Shown here piece after piece: positions 1-6,091 of a stretch of 18,004 bases of DNA. A model generated the notes under the pieces. The model saw only the letters and a program-made list of their open reading frames with translations. It had not been told where the DNA came from and made no database searches. A program made the translations under genes and the position numbers. The DNA lies in contig CAZIKN010000112.1 in NCBI GenBank assembly GCA_964539805.1, positions 1 through 18,004 of the forward strand. Direction: 5' to 3'. The DNA comes from M3007 sp964539805. GTDB taxonomy: Bacteria > Bacteroidota > Bacteroidia > Chitinophagales > Saprospiraceae. The stretch's first letter is position 1; every line of letters starts with the position of its first letter.

Positions 1-170
1 GATTTGGGGGGATTATGAGATTTTAGGATTTCGCGGTGGGGAATTATCACATGCTCCACATTATCACATTTCCTCACATTTTGTCTGTTCGGGGATTGGG
101 GGGATTATGAGATTTTAGGATTTCGCGGTCTGGAATTATCACATTCTCCACATCATCACATTATCACATT
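1..170. repeat. Two-copy direct repeat, period about 92 bp
   Basis: The first ~70 bases recur with few changes from position 94. Both copies contain a G-run, ATTATGAGATTTTAGGATTT, CGCGGT, then GGAATTATCACAT and CTCCACA. The second copy ends in an extra TCATCACATT unit, so short ATCACATT words are repeated inside each copy. The left copy starts at the window edge, so more copies may lie upstream. No ORF or transposase is associated. It is too long and too imperfect to be a CRISPR repeat. Function is unknown; it resembles a short intergenic tandem duplication. Confidence 0.85.
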
Positions 171-222
171 TAAAATATTATTCTGTTTTCGGTTAAAATT
201 TTTTAAATTTCAAAACATTCCA

Positions 223-230
223 TAACTTTG
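223..230 (+). promoter_or_regulatory. Candidate -7 promoter element (TAACTTTG)
   Basis: TAACTTTG matches the Bacteroidota -7 consensus TAnnTTTG exactly. No clear TTG -33 element is seen 19-21 bases upstream, where the sequence is A/T-rich. Transcription would be expected to start near 235-238. It sits just upstream of the Trp-rich ORF and the terminator ending at 365, so it would define a short transcript of about 130 nt. Confidence 0.5.
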
Positions 231-238
231 CGCTCGAA

Positions 239-301
239 ATGAAAAATTATATGACATATCGCTGTTGGCATATTGATCCCTTTTGGGGGTTGTGGCCTTG
301 A
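239..301 (+). CDS. Possible 20-residue Trp-rich leader peptide
   Basis: ATG at 239 opens a 20-codon frame ending at TGA 299-301. The peptide ends RCWHIDPFWGLWP and has three Trp, two Tyr and a Pro as its last codon before the stop. Three Trp in 20 residues is far above background, and a terminator follows 30 bases later, which is the layout of amino-acid-sensing leader peptides. A final Pro before the stop and a W..ID stretch superficially recall TnaC, but no homology is claimed. The ATG lies only a few bases after the predicted transcription start, so translation would be nearly leaderless, which weakens the case. The downstream gene (MarC family) is not a Trp biosynthesis gene. Confidence 0.35.
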   Translation: MKNYMTYRCWHIDPFWGLWP

Positions 302-331
302 TATGTCTTGTAGCAAAAGCATTTCAACAGA

Positions 332-365
332 AGCCCAATCCTCGTTTTGAGGGTTGGGCTTTTTT
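332..365 (+). terminator. Strong intrinsic terminator upstream of marC
   Basis: AGCCCAATCCTC (332-343) pairs with GAGGGTTGGGCT (349-360) around a GTTTT loop, giving a 12-bp stem with a single G-U pair. A run of T (360-365) follows. It lies 127 bases before the MarC start, so it either ends a short upstream RNA or acts as an attenuator for MarC. Confidence 0.9.
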
Positions 366-412
366 ATACCAGGATTTGAGTGCTTTTGAAGATTTACAGG
401 ATTGATTTACCT

Positions 413-468
413 GATTTTTAAAGATTTACAGACGCGAGTGATTCGAAACCACTTTGCGTTGACCATAT
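413..468 (+). repeat. Dispersed intergenic repeat, copy A (before marC)
   Basis: GATTTTTAAAGATTTACAG, then GCGAGT, then TTGCGTTGACCATA recur in the same order at 4057-4103 before an unrelated gene. Spacing between the second and third blocks differs between copies. The bases just upstream (391-411) hold further GATTTAC(A/C) words. The element ends about 24 bases before the MarC start, so it could carry a shared promoter or operator, or be a mobile intergenic repeat. Confidence 0.6.
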
Positions 469-491
469 TAAAACCTTAAATACCATACATC

Positions 492-1133
492 ATGGAATTT
501 TTTATTGCAACGTTGCTCGCCCTGTTTTCTATCGTTGACCCGCCCGGCGCTTTGCCGGTGTATGTGGCCATGACCAACGGATTAGATGTGGCAGAGCGTA
601 GGCGCATTGCCCTAAAGACGAGTTTGTACTTTATGCTCATCCTTATCAGTTTCTTTTTGGCTGGTACTTATATTCTCAGCTTTTTTGGCCTGACCATACA
701 TGCCCTGCGCATAGCCGGTGGCATTGTGCTCACCATGACCGGACTTTCCCTGATGTCAACCCATGTCGCCCAACAAAAAGAATTGGACGAGGCCGCAAAA
801 ACGGGTTCACAAAGCAGCGGGGACATTTCTTTTTCCCCCTTGGCCATGCCTTTGTTGTCCGGCCCGGGCTCCATCTCGTTTTTGATCACGCAATACCATC
901 AGCACCCTAGCTTTCAGGAGCGTGGGCTGATCCTTGGGGCCATTGTTGCCGTAGCGGTCATGGTATGGGGTACTTTGAGATTGTCACCGTTTTTGTTTAG
1001 GGTATTAGGCCCCGGCGGCCTGAATGCAGTGGCCCGAATCATGGGTTTCATCGTGCTGGCATTAGGGGTTCAGTTTATTGTCAATGGAGGCCTAAATCTG
1101 GCACAGGATATATTGGCGCACAAAGCGCCTTAG
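492..1133 (+). CDS. MarC family integral membrane protein
   Basis: This 213-residue protein belongs to the MarC (UPF0056) family of inner-membrane proteins, which usually have six transmembrane helices and whose substrate remains uncertain. Visible family hallmarks are FSIVDPPGALPVY near residues 12-24 (family form: NPxGALPxF), LAMPLLSGPGSIS near 117-129, and RIMGFIVLALGVQFIVNG near the C-terminus. Hydrophobic segments alternate with short loops over the whole length, and a polar loop (about 93-112) separates two halves. Length is normal for the family. ATG 492 gives the usual MarC N-terminus, directly in the first membrane helix. The gene is probably monocistronic: a terminator lies 127 bases upstream, and 165 bases separate it from the next start. 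Despite the name, evidence for a role in multiple antibiotic resistance is weak in the family. Confidence 0.92.
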   Translation: MEFFIATLLALFSIVDPPGALPVYVAMTNGLDVAERRRIALKTSLYFMLILISFFLAGTYILSFFGLTIHALRIAGGIVLTMTGLSLMSTHVAQQKELDEAAKTGSQSSGDISFSPLAMPLLSGPGSISFLITQYHQHPSFQERGLILGAIVAVAVMVWGTLRLSPFLFRVLGPGGLNAVARIMGFIVLALGVQFIVNGGLNLAQDILAHKAP

Positions 1134-1208
1134 CCCTCGTTTGAAGTTCCATTTAAACCGTGCAAATAATAACGGCTCAAATCAAATCTATTTTTCACCT
1201 TTGCTTGG

Positions 1209-1253
1209 AATTGAGGTGAACATGCGGTGGAAATACGCGGCGGCACCTCAATT
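1209..1253 (+). promoter_or_regulatory. 10-bp inverted repeat before the MFS gene
   Basis: AATTGAGGTG (1209-1218) and CACCTCAATT (1244-1253) are perfect reverse complements separated by 25 bases, 45 bases before the transporter ATG. It could be an operator for a repressor or a 5'-UTR stem-loop. A 23-codon ORF (ATG 1222 to TAA 1291-1293) starts in the loop and ends five bases before the transporter start. A weak -7-like CACCTTTG lies at about 1196-1203. Confidence 0.45.
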
Positions 1254-1298
1254 TCTAAATCATTTTACACATTTTTTCACCATTCATCAATAACAGCA

Positions 1299-2681
1299 AT
1301 GAGCCACACGGTACTCGACAGCAAGCTCAACACCGATGGAACCCACAAAAAACCCTTGCTATCCACCGCCCAAATCTGGAACATGAGCGTGGGCTTTATG
1401 GGCATACAGGCCGGTTTTGCCCTTCAAAATGGCAACGCGAGCAGCATACTCCAACGCTATGGTGCCGATGTGCACGAACTGCCCAATTTTTGGCTGGTGG
1501 CCCCCATTGTGGGTATGATTGTGCAACCCATTATTGGGCACTACTCTGACCGTACCTGGAATAAACTTGGGCGGAGAAAACCCTTTTTCTTAGCCGGAGC
1601 CATAGCAGCTTGTTTTGGCATGATGCTCATGCCCAATGCGGGGGCACTGGCAGCGGCCTTGCCGGCAGTGCTCATGGGCGCGGGCATGCTGATGATTATG
1701 GATGCCTCGTTTAATGTGGCCATGGAGCCCTTTCGCGCTTTGGTGGCCGACAAATTGCCCACAGAGCAACGCACCTTGGGATTTTCGGTGCAAACAGCCT
1801 TGATCGGGGTGGGGGCAGTGATCGGCTCATGGCTGCCCTGGTTTTTGGCCAAACAGATTGGCGTGAATGACGTGGCAGCAGAGGGGCTTATTCCTGACAA
1901 TGTCCGTTATTCCTTTTATATCGGTGCAGTAATGTTTATTGTAACCATTTTGTGGACATTATTTACCACCAAGGAATATCCGCCCGAGGAACAAGCGCGC
2001 TACACGGGCGAGCCTGCCGAACAGGAAAAAGGTGGCTTGGGCCTGATTTTCAAGGACTTGGCCAACATGCCGACCGCCATGCGTCAATTGGGCTGGGTGC
2101 AGTTCTTTTCCTGGTTTGGCCTGTTTTCCATGTGGGTATTTACCACCCCGGCCATCGCCCACCACGTATATGGTTGTGCCATTGACGACAACTCATCACA
2201 GCAGTACAGTGATGCCGGTAACTGGACGGGCATCATTTTCGGGGTATATAATGGCGTTTCAGCCATTTTTGCGTTATTGTTGCCCACCATAGCGGCCCGG
2301 ATCGGTCGCAAAAAAACCCACGCCTTCTCCCTGCTTTGCGGAGGCATTGGCCTGATTTCCATTTATTTTGCCACTTCACCCAATTTCCTGATTTTCAGCA
2401 TGATAGGAGTAGGCATTGCCTGGGCAAGTATATTGGCCATGCCTTATGCTATGTTGGCGGGTTCCTTACCTGCCCACAAAATGGGTGTGTACATGGGCAT
2501 CTTTAATTTTTTCATCACTATACCCCAAATTGTGAGCGGTGTGATCAATCGCCCAATTGTAAAAAACCTGTTTGGCAACAATGCCATTTATGCCATCGTG
2601 ATGGCGGGCATCTGTTTCCTGTTGGCCGCCTTCGCGGTTCGTTTTGTAGAGGACAAAGACGATGTGGTTGCAAACGCTTAA
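1299..2681 (+). CDS. MFS sugar transporter, SLC45/GPH-like
   Basis: This 460-residue, 12-helix permease of the major facilitator superfamily most resembles the SLC45/sucrose-maltose type (GPH-like) transporters that import disaccharides with a cation. The loop after helix 2 carries GHYSDRTWNKLGRRKPF (about residues 80-96), the SDR...GRRKP signature of this group. A second, weaker copy (ARIGRKK) appears at the matching point of the C-terminal half. Opening residues IWNMSVGFMGIQAGFALQ fit helix 1. ATG 1299 is chosen because a GTG at 1227 would add 24 residues unlike the family and would cross the inverted repeat. Substrate is inferred only from family resemblance; no glycosidase or regulator gene is adjacent. 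The last 20 bases overlap recF, so the two are probably co-transcribed. Confidence 0.88.
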   Translation: MSHTVLDSKLNTDGTHKKPLLSTAQIWNMSVGFMGIQAGFALQNGNASSILQRYGADVHELPNFWLVAPIVGMIVQPIIGHYSDRTWNKLGRRKPFFLAGAIAACFGMMLMPNAGALAAALPAVLMGAGMLMIMDASFNVAMEPFRALVADKLPTEQRTLGFSVQTALIGVGAVIGSWLPWFLAKQIGVNDVAAEGLIPDNVRYSFYIGAVMFIVTILWTLFTTKEYPPEEQARYTGEPAEQEKGGLGLIFKDLANMPTAMRQLGWVQFFSWFGLFSMWVFTTPAIAHHVYGCAIDDNSSQQYSDAGNWTGIIFGVYNGVSAIFALLLPTIAARIGRKKTHAFSLLCGGIGLISIYFATSPNFLIFSMIGVGIAWASILAMPYAMLAGSLPAHKMGVYMGIFNFFITIPQIVSGVINRPIVKNLFGNNAIYAIVMAGICFLLAAFAVRFVEDKDDVVANA

Positions 2682-3768
2682 ACTAACCCAATTCAAAAAT
2701 TACGCGGCGCGAACTTTCGAGTTCTCGCCGCGGCTCAACTGCCTGACGGGCCTCAATGGCACGGGCAAAACCAATGTATTGGACGCCATACACCTGCTTT
2801 GCCTGACCAAAAACCACAATGGCCTGAATGACAAGCAGTTGGTTTTGCATGGTGAAACTTTTTTTCGGGTAGAGGGCCTTTTCAGGGAGGAGCAAAAAAA
2901 AGATAAAGTTGTCGCCAAATTCATCATTAGCCAGCGCAAGGAAATCGAGAAAAACGGTGCTGTTTTTAATCGCCTGAGTGAATATGTGGGACAGTTCCCG
3001 GTAGTCATGGTAGCACCTGATGATGTGAGCTTGGTACAAGAAGGCAGTGAAGAAAGAAGGCGGTTTATGGACAATACCTTGTCGCAAATATCCTCAGAGT
3101 ACCTCCACAATTTACTGATTTACAATCAATTACTAAAGCAACGAAATGCGCTGCTCAAGAACTTTGCCGAGCAACGTTATTTTGATTCATCCTTGTTGGA
3201 AAGCCTTGATCAGCAAATGCCTGCGCCAGCACAGCTCATTTATGCCCATCGCCGACAATTTATTGCCGACTTCACACCCTTATTTCAGGAAATGTATGCC
3301 GCCATATCAGCAGGGCATGAGGAAATAAGCTTGGCCTATGAAGCCGATCAGGAGGAACGCAATCTTTCGGATTCTCTCCGGGACACTCTGGAAAAAGACC
3401 GACTGCTACAACGTACTACCACTGGGCCTCACCGCGACGACCTCATACTGCGCATGGACGGGCAGGTGGTCAAAAAATTCGCCTCACAAGGCCAGTTAAA
3501 ATCCTGTCTTTTAGCGCTCCGATTGGCCCAGTATGAGGTGCTGCGCAGGGCCAAAAACATTGAACCCTTGCTGTTGCTGGATGATATTTTTGACAAATTG
3601 GATGAGCAAAGGGTAAGGCAACTGATCGGTTTGCTTCTGGATCGCCATTTTGGGCAGTTGTTTATTACGGATACCCATCGGGAGCGTATAGAAAATATTA
3701 TAGCCTCATTCACTGGCGATTACAAGATATTTGAAATCAGCACACATCATACCAATGCCCAACAATAG
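2662..3768 (+). CDS. recF: DNA replication and repair protein RecF
   Basis: RecF is an SMC-like ATPase that binds gapped or stalled-fork DNA and, with RecO and RecR, helps load RecA. At 368 residues it has normal length. Visible motifs are Walker A GLNGTGKTN (30-38), the RecF-typical TTGPHRDDL (253-261), the ABC signature region SQGQLKS (275-281), Walker B LLLLDD with Asp307/Asp308, and a D-loop DKLDEQR (311-317). The N-terminal LKLTQFKNY is the usual RecF opening (LxLxNFRNY), which supports ATG 2662. That start lies inside the 3' end of the transporter gene (20-base overlap, different frame), implying coupled transcription or translation. The usual dnaA/dnaN neighbours are absent, which is common in Bacteroidota. 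Confidence 0.97.
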   Translation: MWLQTLKLTQFKNYAARTFEFSPRLNCLTGLNGTGKTNVLDAIHLLCLTKNHNGLNDKQLVLHGETFFRVEGLFREEQKKDKVVAKFIISQRKEIEKNGAVFNRLSEYVGQFPVVMVAPDDVSLVQEGSEERRRFMDNTLSQISSEYLHNLLIYNQLLKQRNALLKNFAEQRYFDSSLLESLDQQMPAPAQLIYAHRRQFIADFTPLFQEMYAAISAGHEEISLAYEADQEERNLSDSLRDTLEKDRLLQRTTTGPHRDDLILRMDGQVVKKFASQGQLKSCLLALRLAQYEVLRRAKNIEPLLLLDDIFDKLDEQRVRQLIGLLLDRHFGQLFITDTHRERIENIIASFTGDYKIFEISTHHTNAQQ

Positions 3769-3824
3769 TTTATTGGACTTATCAAATCAATTTTGTACGC
3801 CGGCTAAGGCGTTGCCCACAACAC

Positions 3825-3846
3825 ACAAAATAAAAAATTATTTTGT
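3825..3846. other. AT-rich hairpin after recF
   Basis: ACAAAATAA (3825-3833) and TTATTTTGT (3838-3846) form a perfect 9-bp inverted repeat around AAAA. No T-run follows on the + strand. It might add to termination after recF or simply reflect local AT richness. Confidence 0.35.
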
Positions 3847-3878
3847 AAAGTGATATAAATCAATTATTTAAACCAAAT

Positions 3879-3920
3879 GTAAAACTATTGTTATATTAAT
3901 TAATTGTTTTACTTTTTTTT
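3879..3920 (+). terminator. Weak candidate terminator after recF
   Basis: GTAAAAC (3879-3885) pairs with GTTTTAC (3906-3912), which is followed directly by T8. The loop is long (20 bases) and the stem A/U-rich, so this would be a weak terminator. It is the only T-tract hairpin between recF and the next gene. Confidence 0.35.
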
Positions 3921-3931
3921 TGAAGCAAGTA

Positions 3932-3964
3932 TTGTGTTATTCATTTCCAAATGTATTATTTTTG
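3932..3964 (+). promoter_or_regulatory. Candidate promoter before the first paralogue
   Basis: TATTTTTG (3957-3964) matches TAnnTTTG exactly. A TTG at 3932-3934 lies 22 bases upstream, close to the 19-21 spacing of the Bacteroidota -33 element. It lies after the weak terminator and about 200 bases before ATG 4164, so the next gene would have a long 5' UTR containing dispersed-repeat copy B. Confidence 0.4.
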
Positions 3965-4056
3965 TCACACCGCCTCGAGTTATTGTTGTCCTGCATCTAC
4001 CAGAATGAACAGACAAACCGTTTTGGGCCAAGCGGGAAAATTCCAGCCATACTCCA

Positions 4057-4103
4057 GATTTTAAAGATTTACAGCCCTCGAGTAGGCGCTTGCATTGACC
4101 ATA
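4057..4103 (+). repeat. Dispersed intergenic repeat, copy B
   Basis: This copy has GATTTTAAAGATTTACAG (4057-4074), then CTCGAGT, then TTGCATTGACCATA (4090-4103), in the same order as copy A at 413-468. It ends 60 bases before ATG 4164. Its presence before two unrelated genes suggests a dispersed intergenic element rather than a gene-specific signal. A 86-codon frame crossing it is judged spurious. Confidence 0.6.
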
Positions 4104-4163
4104 ATCCCCTCTTTTACCATTCCCTGAATGGTCCCGCTAAATCAAACATATCAACGTGCTGTT

Positions 4164-5672
4164 ATGAGAGAACTTATTGAAATTGTCCAAGTACTTAATG
4201 TACAAAAACCCAAAGCGAGCAGCTTCTGGGATTACATCCTGGAACCTGGTTCCTTAATGGCTAAATTTTTTGAAGGCTTACAATCAGGCCTTATCCAAAA
4301 TGATGAGGATGCATTGAAGATCCTTTATCCAGGAGAGCAAATTTCGGCAAAATACAAAAACCTGAAGGAACGCCTAAAGGAGCGTCTGTTGAGCATCGTA
4401 TTCTTGTTTGATTTGCAAGAGAATACGGAGAGCAGTCGGCAGCAGGCTTATTTTGAATGCAGTAAAAAATTGCTAACGGCCAATATCTTGTTATCAAAAG
4501 GAGCGAAAACGATAGGAATCAATGAGCTGGAGGCCTTACTAAAACAAGCTACTTATTATGAGTTTACTGAGATCACGGTTAATATTCTCTCTACACTGAA
4601 ATTGCATTATGGTATATTGGTAGGAGATAACGGTCATTATCAGCGGTATAGGAATCTCTTCAAGCACTATCAGCATATTTTGTCACTTGAGCATGATGTA
4701 GAGGATGACTATGTATTGTTATCCAGTCAATTTACCACCTCTAAATCAACAAAAGAAAATATATCTATCATAGCAAGGGAGAAGCACGAACGTTATGCCC
4801 TCGAATTGACCCAATATGACTCCTTTCGCCTTTTCCTAAATAGTAGTTTATTGGAAACACTTATTTACACTTCTATAAATGATCATAAAAACACAATATT
4901 GGTTTGTGAAAAGGCTATTACTTATTTTAAACAAAAAAAGTTTGAAAGTTATTTGCCTTTACAAATTTTTTATTATCAATTAATTGTATGCAATATACAA
5001 TTGCGTCAATATGAGCAGGGCGAAAAAATCATCAAAGAATACGGATCTTTGTTTACCTTAGGTTCTTTTAATTGGATAAAGCTACAGGAATCCTGGTTTT
5101 TGCTCTCTATGCACACCGAAAACTATCAGAAAGGGTTAGAAGTTTATCTTTACACAGAAAATTATATCAAAAAAACAAGCTGGTCTCCTGTTATCACTGA
5201 AATGTGGAAAATTTATGAAGCATACTTATATTTCTTATATCGTATTGGAAAGATAGAAACAACTAATAAAAATATTGTTCATTTTAAACCTGCAAAATTT
5301 GCCAATGAGATACAACACTTCTCAAAAGACAAGAAAGGGATGAACATACCCGCCATCATCATCCAGCTGTTGATCAACATCGTACAGCGTAATTTTTACG
5401 CAACCATCGAACGCGTGGATGCTATTGAGAAATACAGCAATCGCCACTTGCAGAAAGACCACACCTACCGGAGCCGCTGTTTTATCAAGGCGCTGTTGGA
5501 AATCCCTAAATCCTCGTTTCAAATGGAAAAAATAAACCAACGAGCCGAGAAACATCTGGGTATGCTGCACGAAATGCCGCTTGAAATTGCCAATCAGGGC
5601 TATGAAATTGAGGTAATTCCTTATGAAATCCTCTGGAAACTTGTCTGTGACGACATAAAGATGGAGAAATAA
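4164..5672 (+). CDS. Unknown helical protein, paralogue 1
   Basis: I do not recognise a named family for this 502-residue protein. It looks mostly alpha-helical, soluble and TPR-like in texture (regular Tyr/Leu/Ala pairs, no signal peptide or membrane segment). It is a diverged paralogue of the gene at 6092. Shared blocks include an N-terminal M.xLxE...VLN, PLQIF.Y..LIC..QLR in the middle, GSFNW, W+IYEAY, and a C-terminal ANQ(G/T)(Y/F)E(I/V)EVIPYE(I/M)LW (here about residues 477-491). ATG 4164 is preferred over ATG 4128 because it aligns with the paralogue's start. Base composition is uneven: 5221-5280 is about 22% G+C, while 5401-5460 is about 48%, so the gene may be mosaic. Function unknown; a scaffold or interaction role is only a guess. 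Confidence 0.8.
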   Translation: MRELIEIVQVLNVQKPKASSFWDYILEPGSLMAKFFEGLQSGLIQNDEDALKILYPGEQISAKYKNLKERLKERLLSIVFLFDLQENTESSRQQAYFECSKKLLTANILLSKGAKTIGINELEALLKQATYYEFTEITVNILSTLKLHYGILVGDNGHYQRYRNLFKHYQHILSLEHDVEDDYVLLSSQFTTSKSTKENISIIAREKHERYALELTQYDSFRLFLNSSLLETLIYTSINDHKNTILVCEKAITYFKQKKFESYLPLQIFYYQLIVCNIQLRQYEQGEKIIKEYGSLFTLGSFNWIKLQESWFLLSMHTENYQKGLEVYLYTENYIKKTSWSPVITEMWKIYEAYLYFLYRIGKIETTNKNIVHFKPAKFANEIQHFSKDKKGMNIPAIIIQLLINIVQRNFYATIERVDAIEKYSNRHLQKDHTYRSRCFIKALLEIPKSSFQMEKINQRAEKHLGMLHEMPLEIANQGYEIEVIPYEILWKLVCDDIKMEK

Positions 5673-6091
5673 TCACCTTCAAATGTATATTTTCCCTCTT
5701 TTAAAAAAAACACAATCAACTGATTTTCAGAATTTTAAAAACAATTATTCTTTTTTTATACCCAAAAAAAGGTGTAATTTTTAGCCATAGGGCGTCCCTC
5801 ATACTACATCAATAGGTAGGTACATTTGCTTCTTGTAAGACATCATCATTAATCAATAATCCTAAACCTTCAGTTCAATGTTTGAAAAGTTGCAATGTAG
5901 CGCATCTTTGTGTCCTTCGTTTTGCCCCGTCACTCAGCGTATATTTATCATTGATGTTACGGGTGTATGAAGACCCAAAGATGCAAGTGGAAAATGGTTT
6001 GATCATAAAGGACCTCCAAACCTGAGATCAAACTATTTTCTGTTTATGATACATTCTTCTTTTTTTTATTGGATTGATTTGTGTGCGTGTT
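5673..6091 (+). promoter_or_regulatory. Long structured spacer between the paralogues
   Basis: No gene is seen here. CTTTTTTT (5750-5757) and AAAAAAAG (5764-5771) form an A/U hairpin that might act as a weak terminator. TACATTTG (5821-5828) matches TAnnTTTG but has no clear -33 partner. GCATCTTTG (5902-5910) and CAAAGATGC (5976-5984) form a 9-bp inverted repeat that extends by three pairs (GTC/GAC) past one mismatch. GTTTGATC (5997-6004) pairs with GATCAAAC (6026-6033), while the overlapping GGTTTG (5996-6001) pairs with CAAACC (6017-6022), so these two folds exclude each other. A T-rich run at about 6056-6069 follows. The whole could be a regulatory 5' UTR of roughly 250 bases. Confidence 0.45.

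Larger units (their letters stand above)
235..365 (+). ncRNA. Candidate small RNA or transcription attenuator
   Basis: This stretch runs from the predicted start after the TAACTTTG element to a strong terminator. It contains an inverted repeat GACATATC (253-260) / GATATGTC (300-307) enclosing the middle of the unit. A second possible pairing joins GGGGGTTG-T-GGC (about 285-296) with the 5' arm of the terminator (about 333-343), with one bulge and two G-U pairs. The terminator could therefore have a competing fold. The unit could be a stand-alone small RNA, or an attenuated leader for the MarC gene 127 bases beyond the terminator. I do not recognise an Rfam family. Pairings were found by eye. 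Confidence 0.4.

Noticed and set aside
1..170. CRISPR array
   Set aside because: Only two long, imperfect copies without uniform short repeats and unique spacers, and no cas genes nearby.
1541..1900. Minus-strand frames inside the transporter and recF genes
   Set aside because: They lie opposite clearly conserved coding sequence and have low-complexity, Met/Ala/Pro-rich or His-rich translations typical of shadows.
3920..4180. 86-codon + strand frame before the first paralogue
   Set aside because: It spans the dispersed repeat copy B, overlaps the next gene's start, has no recognisable sequence pattern, and lies in AT-rich spacer.
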